Of a DNA stretch of 64,000 nucleotides, positions 35,069-43,560 are shown piece after piece. How positions within the stretch are numbered: position 1 is the stretch's first letter; every line of letters begins with the position of its first letter. Made by a program: the position numbers and the translations under genes. The notes under the pieces are model-generated. The model was given only the letters and a program-made list of their open reading frames with translations. It did no database searches and was not told where the DNA came from. The stretch is from DAIDKA01 sp036498905 (GTDB taxonomy: Bacteria > Pseudomonadota > Gammaproteobacteria > Steroidobacterales > Steroidobacteraceae). The stretch is taken from assembly GCA_036498905.1 (NCBI GenBank), contig DASYER010000124.1, forward strand, positions 1 to 64,000, read 5' to 3'.

Positions 35069-36517
35069 GTGCTGGGTGTCATTAATGTCCTGGGTCTGAT
35101 CCTCATGGCATTCGGCGCGACCTTCGCACTGCCGCTGGTGACGGCACTGATTGCCCAGGACGGCACCGCGGCGCAGTTCCTGTTGAGCGGGGTGGTCACG
35201 GCCGGCGTCGGCTTCTGCATCGCCGCGGCCACCAAGCGTCACGCCCGCGAATTGAAGCCGCGCGATGGCTTCCTGCTGGTGACTCTGGGCTGGGCGCTGA
35301 TGTCGGCCGCCGCGACCATGCCACTGCTGCTGCTGATTCCGCGGCTGAGTTTCACCGACGCATATTTCGAAACCATGTCCGGTCTGACCACCACCGGCGC
35401 CACCATGCTCACGGGTCTGGACCATCTGGCCCCCGCGATCAATGTCTGGCGTTGCTCGCTGCACTGGTTCGGCGGACTGGGCATCATCGTGCTGGCGGTG
35501 GCGGTGCTGCCGCTGCTGGGCGTCGGCGGCATGCAGCTGTACAAGGCCGAGACGCCGGGCCCGATGAAGGACGACAAGATCACGCCGCGCATCACTGGCA
35601 CGGCCAAGTCGCTGTGGCTGGTCTACTGCGCGATCACCGCGGTGGGGATCATCGCGCTGCGCCTGGCGGGCATGTCATGGCTGGATGCGGTCTGTCATTG
35701 TTTCTCGGCCGTGGGCCTCGGCGCTTTTTCCACGCATGACGCCAATGTCGCGTATTTCAATTCTCCGGCCATCGAACTGACGCTGTGTGCGCTGATCATC
35801 GTCGCCTCGTTGAGCTTCTCGCGGCACTTCCTGGCACTGCGGCAGCTGTCCCTGGCGCCCTACACGCGCGATCCGGAAGCACGTGCGGTGCTGCTGGTGC
35901 TGACGGTGAGTGTCGTGGCGATCGCGATGCTGCTGGAGTTCCACCACACCTATGCGACTTTCGGCACCGGGCTGCGTCACGCGCTGTTCAATGTCGTCTC
36001 CGTGGCCACAACTTCAGGACTGGTATCGCAGGACTATTCGCGCTGGCCGGTGTTCGCGCCGTACTGGATGCTGTTCCTGTCCTGCATCGTCTCCAGTACC
36101 GGCTCGGCCGGCGGCGGCATCAAGATGTTCCGCACCCTGCTGCTGGCCCGCCAGGCGGGGCGGGAGTTGAAGCTGCTGGTGCATCCGAGCGCGGTTGCGC
36201 CGGTACGCATCGGCGGCCGACCGGTTCCGGATCGGGTGTGCAACTCCGTGCTTGCGTTCATCTTTTTGTACTTCATGACGGCGACGGTGCTGATCTTCGC
36301 GCTGCTGCTGTCGGGGCTCGACTTTCAAACCGCGATGGGAGCGATACTGGCCGCGGTGAACAACATGGGCGCCGGGCTGGGGGGCGTGGGTCCCGGACAC
36401 ACCTTCCAGGCACTCAGCGACTTCCAGACCTGGGTCTGCACCATCGCGATGCTGCTGGGACGGCTGGAAATCTTCAGCGTTCTGGTATTGTTCACTCCGA
36501 CCTTCTGGCGCAAGTAG
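35069..36517 (+). CDS. trkH: Trk potassium uptake channel TrkH
   Basis: 482 residues from a GTG with GAAGG 9 bases upstream. Four pore repeats with selectivity-filter loops: LTTTGATML, AVGLGAFSTHD, VATTSGLVSQD and NNMGAGLGGVGP. SLHWFGGLGIIVLAVAVLP and GSAGGGIKMFR are also diagnostic. Inner-membrane K+ uptake subunit working with TrkA encoded immediately upstream. Confidence 0.96.
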   Translation: MLGVINVLGLILMAFGATFALPLVTALIAQDGTAAQFLLSGVVTAGVGFCIAAATKRHARELKPRDGFLLVTLGWALMSAAATMPLLLLIPRLSFTDAYFETMSGLTTTGATMLTGLDHLAPAINVWRCSLHWFGGLGIIVLAVAVLPLLGVGGMQLYKAETPGPMKDDKITPRITGTAKSLWLVYCAITAVGIIALRLAGMSWLDAVCHCFSAVGLGAFSTHDANVAYFNSPAIELTLCALIIVASLSFSRHFLALRQLSLAPYTRDPEARAVLLVLTVSVVAIAMLLEFHHTYATFGTGLRHALFNVVSVATTSGLVSQDYSRWPVFAPYWMLFLSCIVSSTGSAGGGIKMFRTLLLARQAGRELKLLVHPSAVAPVRIGGRPVPDRVCNSVLAFIFLYFMTATVLIFALLLSGLDFQTAMGAILAAVNNMGAGLGGVGPGHTFQALSDFQTWVCTIAMLLGRLEIFSVLVLFTPTFWRK

Positions 36518-36536
36518 CAACAGGCTGATCGGCCGC

Positions 36537-36992
36537 ATGACTGCCCCCAAGCGCGAAATCCTCGTCGGTTCCGACCAGTTCGAAGTGGTAAGCGAAGATG
36601 TGATTCTGCGTGCGCATCTGAACTGCGGCATCGCGGTATGTGTCTTCGATACCGTCGATGAGGCCGGCGCCCTGCTGCACCTGCGTTGCGTGGCGCGCCA
36701 GGGCAGCAACCCGGACGCCACGGACACGACCCTGGCGACGGAACTGCTGCTGCTGGATCGGTGCGTGCAGACGCTGCGCACTGCGGCACCGCAGGCGCGG
36801 GCGCTGAAGGCCAGGATCATCGTGCACGTGCCGGCGGACAGCAACGCGCGCCCGGCCTGTGACAGCACGCTGACACTGGTCGGTCATTTCATGCACGACA
36901 TCGGCGCGGAACTCGCGCCGGTGGATCTGGATACGGCGCAGCCGCGTGAAGTGGTCTTCAGGCCCTGCATGGGATTGCTGCAGGTACGCTGA
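36537..36992 (+). CDS. CheD-like protein (possible glutamine deamidase homologue)
   Basis: 151 residues. The segment LNCGIAVCVFDTVDEAGALLHL resembles the CheD core, GSCVAVCLYD ... GGxxH: Cys30 and His48 align with the catalytic Cys and His, with near-normal spacing. The position expected for the catalytic Thr appears to be Leu24. The second half (VGHFMHDIGAELAPVDLD) resembles the CheD strand that normally reads IGGRNVxAVxxxL only loosely. No chemotaxis gene is in the window; it stands alone between trkH and pyrF, 20 bp after trkH. A divergent or inactive CheD fold is my best reading; function open. Confidence 0.55.
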   Translation: MTAPKREILVGSDQFEVVSEDVILRAHLNCGIAVCVFDTVDEAGALLHLRCVARQGSNPDATDTTLATELLLLDRCVQTLRTAAPQARALKARIIVHVPADSNARPACDSTLTLVGHFMHDIGAELAPVDLDTAQPREVVFRPCMGLLQVR

Positions 36993-37005
36993 GAATCCCG
37001 GTCGC

Positions 37006-37827
37006 TCAGCGCCCCGCGCGGTGCTGATTGATCTGGTCGCGCAGCGTGCGCGTCGCCGTGCGCGCCGCCTGGATCCAGGTGTCATCGCGGGCGGCATACA
37101 GGATGCCGCGCGAGGAACTCACCATGAGTCCATCACCGGATGCGGTCTGGCCGTTGGTCACCACCGCCCGCACATCCCCGCCCTGCGCACCCACCCCCGG
37201 AACCAGGAACGGCATCTCCCCGGTCAGTGCGCGCACCTGCGCCAGTTCGCGCGGATAGGTCGCCCCGACCACCAGGGCGCAATTGCCCCGCGAGTTCCAA
37301 CGGCTGGCGGCCAGCTGCGCGACGACTTCGAAGAGCCGGCGTCCGCCGGTCTGCAGGTCCTGCAGATCGCCGGCGCCGGGATTGGAGGTCCGGCACAGCA
37401 CGATCACGCCGCGATCCTCGTACGCCAGGAAGGGCTCGAGCGAATCGGTCCCTAGATAGGGATTGACGGTTACGGCGTCGGCACCGTAGCGCTCGAAGGC
37501 CTCGATGGCATAGCGGTTGGCGGTATTGCCGACATCGCCGCGCTTGGCGTCGAGGATGACGGGGATCCCGGGGTGATGCTGATGGATGTATTCAATGGTG
37601 CGTTCCAGCTGGTCCTCGGCTTCGTAGGCCGCGTAATGCGCGAACTGCGGCTTGTAGGCGCAAACCAGGTCGGCGGTGGCATCGATGATGGCGCGGTTGA
37701 ATTGAAATATCGGGGAGGCCACGCCGGCCAGTTCGGCCGGAAACTTCTCCAGTTCGGGGTCCAGGCCGACGCACACCAGGGAATCGTTGCGCGTCCACGC
37801 CGCCTTCAGCTGTTCCTGGAATTTCAT
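37006..37827 (-). CDS. pyrF: Orotidine 5'-phosphate decarboxylase (group 2)
   Basis: 273 residues; makes UMP from OMP. The catalytic segment is ILDAKRGDVGNTANRYA (Asp-Lys-x-x-Asp). VCVGLDPELEKFP at the N-terminus, TVNPYLGTDSLEPFL and FLVPGVGAQGGD belong to the longer, group-2 PyrF type of mycobacteria and some proteobacteria rather than the 230-residue enteric type. It lies 14 bp downstream of mnmG on the minus strand, where many gammaproteobacteria have rsmG. Confidence 0.95.
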   Translation of the reverse strand: MKFQEQLKAAWTRNDSLVCVGLDPELEKFPAELAGVASPIFQFNRAIIDATADLVCAYKPQFAHYAAYEAEDQLERTIEYIHQHHPGIPVILDAKRGDVGNTANRYAIEAFERYGADAVTVNPYLGTDSLEPFLAYEDRGVIVLCRTSNPGAGDLQDLQTGGRRLFEVVAQLAASRWNSRGNCALVVGATYPRELAQVRALTGEMPFLVPGVGAQGGDVRAVVTNGQTASGDGLMVSSSRGILYAARDDTWIQAARTATRTLRDQINQHRAGR

Positions 37828-37841
37828 GGCTCGGTCACGCG

Positions 37842-39746
37842 TCAGGCCACGCGGGTGGCCGTGTATTTCTTCAAATACACGAGCAGGATGGAAAGGGCCG
37901 CGGGCGTCACGCCCGGAATCCGCGCGGCCTGGCCGAGGGTCGCCGGGTGCACCTCGCGCAGGCGCTGGCGCACCTCGGTGGACAGCCCCGGCACCAGGTC
38001 AAAATCAAGCTGTGCGGGCACGCGGATCGACTCACTGCGCAACTGCCGCGCCACCTCCTGGTCCTGGCGCTGGATGTAGCCGGCGTACTTGGCCGTGACT
38101 TCCATCTGCAGGGCGACCTGCGGCGGCAGCCGCTCATCGACCTGATCCCAGGAGGGGCCGCCGGCGAGTTCGATGATATCCGCGTAGCCGACGCCCGGCC
38201 GCCGCAGCAGTTCCAGGGCGCTGTAGTCCCGGGCCGGTGGCAGCCCGTCCAGCACCCGCTCGCTCCAGGCGCTCGGCACCTGGTCGGGCTTCACACGCGT
38301 CGCCGACAGCCGCTCGAACTCCACTCTCACCAGGCCGGCGCGCTCGTTGAACAGCCGCCAGCGTTCCTCATCGATCAGACCCAGGCGGTATCCCTGCTCG
38401 GTCAGGCGCAGATCGGCATTGTCTTCGCGCAGCAGCAGCCGATGCTCGGCGCGGCTGGTGAACATGCGATACGGTTCGGGGGCGCCGCGGGTGATCAGAT
38501 CGTCCACCAGCACGCCCAGGTACGCCTCGCTGCGTTTCGGAATCCACGCCTGCTCACCGCGCAGGTGCTGGACGGCATTGATGCCGGCGAGCAATCCCTG
38601 GGCCGCGGCCTCCTCATAGCCGGTCGTGCCGTTGATCTGGCCGGCGAAGAACAGGCCGCCGATGGCGCGCGTCTGCAACGAGGCGGCGAGCTCGCGCGGA
38701 TCGAAGAAATCGTATTCGATGGCATAGCCGGGACGGGTCAGATGCGCCTGCTCGAACCCGCGGATGCTGCGCACCAGCTGGTACTGCACATCGAAGGGGA
38801 GACTGGTCGAAATGCCGTTCGGGTACACCTCGTGGGTGTCGAGGCCCTCGGGCTCGACGAAGATCTGGTGCGAGCCCTTGTCCGCGAAGCGCACGACCTT
38901 GTCCTCGACCGAGGGACAGTAGCGCGGACCCACCCCTTCGATCACCCCCGTGAACAGCGGGGAACGATCGGTGGCCTGGCGGATGATTTCATGCGTACGC
39001 TCATTCGTCGCAGTAATGAAACAATTGACCTGTCTGGGATGGTCGCTGGCGCGCCCGAGAAATGAAAACACCGGCACGGGCACATCGCCGGGCTGGGCCT
39101 TCAGCACCGAGTAATCGATGCTGCGCCCGTCGATACGCGGCGGCGTGCCCGTCTTCAGGCGCCCGACCCGCAGGTTCAGAGCGCGCAGCTTCTCGGCCAG
39201 ACGGTTCGAGGGGGGATCCCCGGCGCGGCCGCCCTGGTACTGCTCCAGGCCCACATGAATGCGGCCGCCGAGGAAGGTGCCGACGGTCAGCACCACCGCG
39301 GGCGCCTCGAACACGATGCCGGAGACCGTGACCACACCCGTGACCCGTCCGGCCTCGATGGTCAGGTCCGCGGCCTCCTGCTGGAAGAGGGCGAGATTGG
39401 GTGTGTTCTCGAGGGTATGGCGGATGAACTGCCGATAGCGCTGCCGATCGGCCTGCGCGCGGGTGGCCCTTACCGCGGGCCCCTTGCTCGCATTGAGCGT
39501 GCGGAACTGGATGCCGGCGTGATCGGCGGCGCGTGCCATCACCCCGCCCAGCGCATCGATTTCGCGCACCAGGTGGCCCTTGCCGATGCCGCCGATCGCC
39601 GGGTTGCAGCTCATCTGTCCGAGCGTGTCGATGCTGTGGGTGAGCAGCAGCGTGCGCGCACCACGGCGCGCCGCGGCCAGCGCGGCTTCGGTGCCGGCAT
39701 GACCGCCGCCGATGACGATCACTTCAAAAGTGTGCGCGAATCGCAT
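37842..39746 (-). CDS. mnmG: tRNA uridine-5-carboxymethylaminomethyl modification enzyme MnmG
   Basis: 634 residues from the ATG at 39746; a GTG nine bases upstream is possible, but the ATG places the FAD motif GGGHAGTEAA exactly as in E. coli MnmG. With MnmE it forms cmnm5U34 in tRNA. MSCNPAIGGIGKGHLVREIDALGG, RTLNASKGPAVRATRAQ, HEVYPNGISTSLP and the C-terminal helical domain (SIRVPAQLDFDLVPGLS) are conserved (fragments). Its partner mnmE is 10 kb away on the same strand. rsmG, parA and parB, the common downstream neighbours, are missing. Confidence 0.97.
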   Translation of the reverse strand: MRFAHTFEVIVIGGGHAGTEAALAAARRGARTLLLTHSIDTLGQMSCNPAIGGIGKGHLVREIDALGGVMARAADHAGIQFRTLNASKGPAVRATRAQADRQRYRQFIRHTLENTPNLALFQQEAADLTIEAGRVTGVVTVSGIVFEAPAVVLTVGTFLGGRIHVGLEQYQGGRAGDPPSNRLAEKLRALNLRVGRLKTGTPPRIDGRSIDYSVLKAQPGDVPVPVFSFLGRASDHPRQVNCFITATNERTHEIIRQATDRSPLFTGVIEGVGPRYCPSVEDKVVRFADKGSHQIFVEPEGLDTHEVYPNGISTSLPFDVQYQLVRSIRGFEQAHLTRPGYAIEYDFFDPRELAASLQTRAIGGLFFAGQINGTTGYEEAAAQGLLAGINAVQHLRGEQAWIPKRSEAYLGVLVDDLITRGAPEPYRMFTSRAEHRLLLREDNADLRLTEQGYRLGLIDEERWRLFNERAGLVRVEFERLSATRVKPDQVPSAWSERVLDGLPPARDYSALELLRRPGVGYADIIELAGGPSWDQVDERLPPQVALQMEVTAKYAGYIQRQDQEVARQLRSESIRVPAQLDFDLVPGLSTEVRQRLREVHPATLGQAARIPGVTPAALSILLVYLKKYTATRVA

Positions 39747-39770
39747 GGAATCCACGTTGGTTCAAGGGGT

Positions 39771-39776
39771 TATAAT
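39771..39776 (+). promoter_or_regulatory. -10 element TATAAT for the alpha/beta hydrolase gene
   Basis: A perfect TATAAT lies 13 bp before the ATG at 39790 in the mnmG/hydrolase divergent gap. No convincing -35 is seen at 16-18 bp. On the opposite strand TACAAT (39790-39785) could serve mnmG. The short distance to the ATG and missing Shine-Dalgarno suggest a leaderless or nearly leaderless mRNA. Confidence 0.45.
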
Positions 39777-39789
39777 TGCAGCCTATTGT

Positions 39790-41283
39790 ATGCGGCCCGC
39801 CCCGATATATCGACGCGTCTTGAGCCGCATTCCGGCGCTGGCTGCCATGGTCCTGCTGACCGCCGCCGCGCCGGCCCCGGTCCTGAAACTGATCCCCTGC
39901 CGCCTCACCCATCCGAGCCAGCTGGTCTCCGTGGAGGCACAGTGTGGCCGCCTGACGGTTCCCGAAGATCCCGCGGCTCCCGGCGGGCGCCAGCTGCAGC
40001 TGTTCGTGGCGCGCATTCCGGCCGTCAGTGAGCACGGCCGCCCGGACCCGCTGTTCGTGCTCGCCGGCGGTCCGGGCCTGGCCGCGACGACTTTCTACAC
40101 CGGCGTCGCGCCGGTTTTCGAACGTATTCACCGCGAGCGCGACATCGTGCTGGTGGACCAGCGCGGCACCGGAGCCTCCAACGCCCTGAGCTGTCCGGAT
40201 GCGACAGATCCGGATGCGCCCGAATCGACCGCGGCACTGGTGCAGGCGGCGCGCAGCTGCCTCGCCGCTCTGGCCACGCACGCCAATGTGGCCGACTACA
40301 CCACCTCGCTCGCGGTGCGCGATTTGGATGCGGTGCGCGCCGCGCTGGGCTACGCGACCATCAATTTGTATGGGGGCTCCTACGGAACCCGGGTGGCGCA
40401 GCAGTACCTGCGACGTTACCCGGAACATACGCGCACCGCGATCCTGGATGGCGTCGTGCCGCCGCAGCTGACCCTCGGCGCCTCGCTGGCGATGGATGCG
40501 CAAAGCGCGCTGGAGCGCATTTTTCAGCGCTGTGTCGCGGCGGCGCCCTGCCGCACCCGCTTCGGTGACCCCCACGACACCTTCGATTCGCTGCTGGCCG
40601 CGTTGAAGACCCGCGCCGTCCCGGTCGCCGTGCCCGATCCGTTCACGGGCCAGCTGCGCAACCTGACCTTCGATGCGGATGACCTGGCGGCCGTGGTGCG
40701 CCTGTCCAGTTACTCCACCGAGCAATCCGCGCTGCTGCCGCTGGTGCTCGATGAGGCACAACGGCATGCCAACTTCACGCCCATCGCGGGCCTGATGCTG
40801 CAGGTCACACACTCGCTGGACGATCTTCTCGCCTATGGCATGCACAACAGCGTGGTGTGTGCCGAGGACGTCGCCGGCTATCACGTTGACACGGCAGATC
40901 GCGCGCGGCTGGCCGCTACCTACATCGGCACCGCACAGCTGGATGCGCTCGAAGCGATCTGCGCGCTGTGGCCGCACGGACCGGTGGACGCCGACTTCCA
41001 TCAGCCCCTCGAATCGAACCGCCCGGTGCTGCTGCTGTCGGGCAGCGATGACCCGGTGACACCGCCCGCCTACGCGGCCGAGGCGGCACGCGGTCTGCAT
41101 GACAGTGTGCAGGTGGTGGTCGCGGACATGGGTCATGGCCAGATCACCGCCCCTTGTGCCTCCCGGCTGCTCAGCCGCTTCATCGAGCAGGGCAGCACCC
41201 AGGGTCTGGCGGCGGAAATCGCCTGCATCCATCAAACGCTGCCGACGGCATTCGTCACCTCGTTCACCGGTCCGCCGCCATGA
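39790..41283 (+). CDS. Exported alpha/beta hydrolase (proline iminopeptidase/tripeptidyl aminopeptidase-like)
   Basis: 497 residues. A signal peptide is likely (IPALAAMVLLTAAAPAP). The hydrolase fold shows the oxyanion region FVLAGGPGLAAT, DIVLVDQRGTGAS, the nucleophile elbow NLYGGSYGTRVAQQYL (GGSYGT), the acid in LLLSGSDDPVTP and the His in VVADMGHGQI. The late lid and C-terminal part resemble TAP-like exopeptidases of S33. Four extra cysteines may form disulfides. Likely releases N-terminal residues from peptides in the periplasm. Coupled by ATGA to the ABC exporter genes. Confidence 0.85.
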   Translation: MRPAPIYRRVLSRIPALAAMVLLTAAAPAPVLKLIPCRLTHPSQLVSVEAQCGRLTVPEDPAAPGGRQLQLFVARIPAVSEHGRPDPLFVLAGGPGLAATTFYTGVAPVFERIHRERDIVLVDQRGTGASNALSCPDATDPDAPESTAALVQAARSCLAALATHANVADYTTSLAVRDLDAVRAALGYATINLYGGSYGTRVAQQYLRRYPEHTRTAILDGVVPPQLTLGASLAMDAQSALERIFQRCVAAAPCRTRFGDPHDTFDSLLAALKTRAVPVAVPDPFTGQLRNLTFDADDLAAVVRLSSYSTEQSALLPLVLDEAQRHANFTPIAGLMLQVTHSLDDLLAYGMHNSVVCAEDVAGYHVDTADRARLAATYIGTAQLDALEAICALWPHGPVDADFHQPLESNRPVLLLSGSDDPVTPPAYAAEAARGLHDSVQVVVADMGHGQITAPCASRLLSRFIEQGSTQGLAAEIACIHQTLPTAFVTSFTGPPP

Positions 41284-42008
41284 TCGAAGCGCGGCACCTG
41301 CACAAGCGCTTCGGGACGGTCACGGCCGTTGAGGATGTATCGCTGACCGCCCCGGACGGCAGCATCACCGGACTGCTCGGCCCGAACGGCGCGGGCAAGT
41401 CCACGACCCTGCGCATGCTGTACACCGTGTTGCGACCCGACACGGGTGATGCCTTCATCGATGGCATCAGCGCCGGCGAACACTCACTCGAGGCGCGGCG
41501 CCGCATGGGCGTCTTGCCGCATGGCGCCGGTGTCTACCCGCATCTGACCGCCCGCGAGAACATTCTCTACTTTGCGCAGCTGCACGGCCTGGCGCGCGCC
41601 GATTGCGAGCAGCGCGCCGCGCAGATGATCGAATTGCTGGAAATGGCCGATTTCGCGGACCGGCAGGCGAAGGGTTTCTCCCAGGGTCAGCGGCTGAAGA
41701 CCGCGCTGGCGCGGGCGTTGGTGCATGGTCCGCAGAACATCCTGCTCGATGAGCCGACCAATGGACTGGATGTGATGGCGGTGCGCACACTGCGCGCGCT
41801 GCTGCTGAAATTGAAGGCCGCCGGCCGCTGCATCCTCTTCTCCAGCCATGTGATGCACGAGGTGGCGGTGCTGTGCGATGACGTCGTGGTCATCGCCGCG
41901 GGCCAGGTCGTGGCCCAGGGCACGCCCGATGAGCTGCGCGCCCGGGCCGGAACGGCCGACCTGGAGGAGGCCTTCATCCGCTTCCTCGAACCGGTGGGTC
42001 AGGCGTAG
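41280..42008 (+). CDS. ABC transporter ATP-binding protein (NatA-like)
   Basis: 242 residues. Walker A LLGPNGAGKSTTLRML, Q-loop region near GVLPHGAGVYPHL (the Gln is replaced by His/Gly context), signature KGFSQGQRLKTALARAL (FSQGQ instead of LSGGQ), Walker B NILLDEPTNGLD and the switch His in FSSHVMHE are visible. Closest in style to NatA of Na+ export systems. The 4-bp overlap with the peptidase gene and one-base overlap with the permease show one operon. Confidence 0.9.
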   Translation: MIEARHLHKRFGTVTAVEDVSLTAPDGSITGLLGPNGAGKSTTLRMLYTVLRPDTGDAFIDGISAGEHSLEARRRMGVLPHGAGVYPHLTARENILYFAQLHGLARADCEQRAAQMIELLEMADFADRQAKGFSQGQRLKTALARALVHGPQNILLDEPTNGLDVMAVRTLRALLLKLKAAGRCILFSSHVMHEVAVLCDDVVVIAAGQVVAQGTPDELRARAGTADLEEAFIRFLEPVGQA

Positions 42009-43186
42009 TGCGCAGTGTGTTCACGGTGTTGCGCAAGGAGTTGCGCGAGAACCTGCGTGACCGTCGCACGTTCATGTCGGCGCTGGTAATCGGCACGATC
42101 ATGATGCCGCTGCTGCTGGCCTTGCTGGTGAATCTGACCGTGCGCCGCGGCCTGAACCAGGACAACAAGCCCGTGAGTCTCGCCGTGGTACACGGCGAGC
42201 GCGCGCCGACCCTGATCGCGCAGCTGCGCCAGTATCGCATCGAGGTCATGCCGGTGACGCTGGATGATGCGGCCGCGCGCGCCAGTGTGCGTGAGCAGCA
42301 GCGCCGCATCGTGCTGGCCATTCCCGACAACTACGCGAGCCAACTCGCTGCAGGCCTGCCGGCGCCGGTACTGCTGTACAGCGACTCCTCGGACGCGGCC
42401 GGCGCGAGCGACGTCGGGCGGGTGCGCGCCGTACTCGCACGCCTGGGATCGCAGATCGCGCGCCTGCGCCTGATGGCGCGCGGCATCGATCCGACGGTGC
42501 TGTCCGCCATTGCCGTACAGGACGTTGATGTCGCGACCCCGCGCAGCCGCTCGGTGCTCATCCTGGGCACGCTCACCTACATGATCCTGCTGACGATGCT
42601 CATGGGCGGGCTGCATGTGACCCTCGATGCCACGGCGGGCGAGCGCGAGCGCGGCTCCCTGGAATCCTTGTTGACCGTACCGGTCGCCCGCGAGCAGCTG
42701 ATCTACGGCAAGATCCTGGCCGCGTGTGCCTTCATGCTCATGTCACTGACTCTGAACGTGTGCGCCATGGCCGTCGCATTGCGTTTCGTGGGCCTGGAGA
42801 ACCTGGGCATGAATGTGAACATGAATGCGGCCACCATACTCGCGCTGATTGCCTGCTGCGCACCGCTGGCACCGCTGGGGGCTGCGCTGATGACCATCGT
42901 GGCGGCCTTCACCCGCAGCTATCGTGAAGCGCAGACCTACGTGGGCCTGGTACTGCTGATACCGACGCTGCCGTTGATCTTCGCCAGTACCCTGGGACTG
43001 CGGCCCACCGCGTGGCTGATGATGGTGCCTTCCTTAAGCCAGCACTTCCTGGTCACCGGACTGCTGCGCGCCGAGCCGGTCTCGGCGTTCTACGCGACAC
43101 TATCCGTGAGCGTGTCGCTGGTGCTGGGCATCGCGGCCGCCTACGCCGCGGGCCGGCTGTACCACCGCGAGGCACTGCTGGGTTAA
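42008..43186 (+). CDS. ABC-2 type permease (NatB-like)
   Basis: 392 residues from a GTG sharing its G with the upstream TAG stop. One N-terminal helix (about 22-42) is followed by a large extracytoplasmic domain (45-185) and five or six helices. KELRENLRDRRTFMSALVIG and GERERGSLESLLTVPVAREQLIYGK are typical of NatB/ABC2_membrane_3 exporters. Substrate unknown; Na+ or a small molecule is possible. A TATGAT (43199-43204) just downstream could serve the next gene. Confidence 0.9.
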   Translation: MRSVFTVLRKELRENLRDRRTFMSALVIGTIMMPLLLALLVNLTVRRGLNQDNKPVSLAVVHGERAPTLIAQLRQYRIEVMPVTLDDAAARASVREQQRRIVLAIPDNYASQLAAGLPAPVLLYSDSSDAAGASDVGRVRAVLARLGSQIARLRLMARGIDPTVLSAIAVQDVDVATPRSRSVLILGTLTYMILLTMLMGGLHVTLDATAGERERGSLESLLTVPVAREQLIYGKILAACAFMLMSLTLNVCAMAVALRFVGLENLGMNVNMNAATILALIACCAPLAPLGAALMTIVAAFTRSYREAQTYVGLVLLIPTLPLIFASTLGLRPTAWLMMVPSLSQHFLVTGLLRAEPVSAFYATLSVSVSLVLGIAAAYAAGRLYHREALLG

Positions 43187-43257
43187 TTCGCTTCGCGCTA
43201 TGATGAGGCAGAGATGTCGCCTGCCAACGCTTACGCTTCAGACATCGGGAGAACTGT

Positions 43258-43548
43258 ATGGCTCATCGAATCAATCGGATTGCGAGTGTCGTTATTCTGG
43301 TGGGCACTGCGGCGCTGGTCGGGTGCGCCTCGGATGCTGTGATCCGAGCGAACACGCAGCGATACGCGACACTTCACGGATTTCAACGCGTCGAGTCCAA
43401 TGGCAAGGTCGACTTCTGCCGCTTCGTGCAACCGGACATCGGTCAGCCGCTGGTCCGGCGCTGTCTCACGGAGGATCAGGTGGAGCGCGCGGTGTGGCGT
43501 TCCACGAGCCGGGGTGGCGGCATTGCGGCCGTGTCCAATCCATCTTAG
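43258..43548 (+). CDS. Small lipoprotein of unknown function
   Basis: 96 residues. A lipoprotein signal is present: hydrophobic IASVVILVGTAALVGC with lipobox LVGC, so the mature protein starts at Cys23, followed by Ala-Ser (outer-membrane sorting likely). The rest holds two cysteines (FCRF; RRCL) that may pair. I recognise no domain. GGGAGA is placed 6-7 bases before the ATG, and a TATGAT -10-like element lies at 43199-43204. Confidence 0.65.
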   Translation: MAHRINRIASVVILVGTAALVGCASDAVIRANTQRYATLHGFQRVESNGKVDFCRFVQPDIGQPLVRRCLTEDQVERAVWRSTSRGGGIAAVSNPS

Positions 43549-43560
43549 AAGGCGGCAGTC

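Noticed and set aside
39724..41235. 503-codon minus-strand ORF opposite the alpha/beta hydrolase
   Set aside because: Arg/Gly/His-rich shadow; the plus strand carries the complete catalytic triad and signal peptide.
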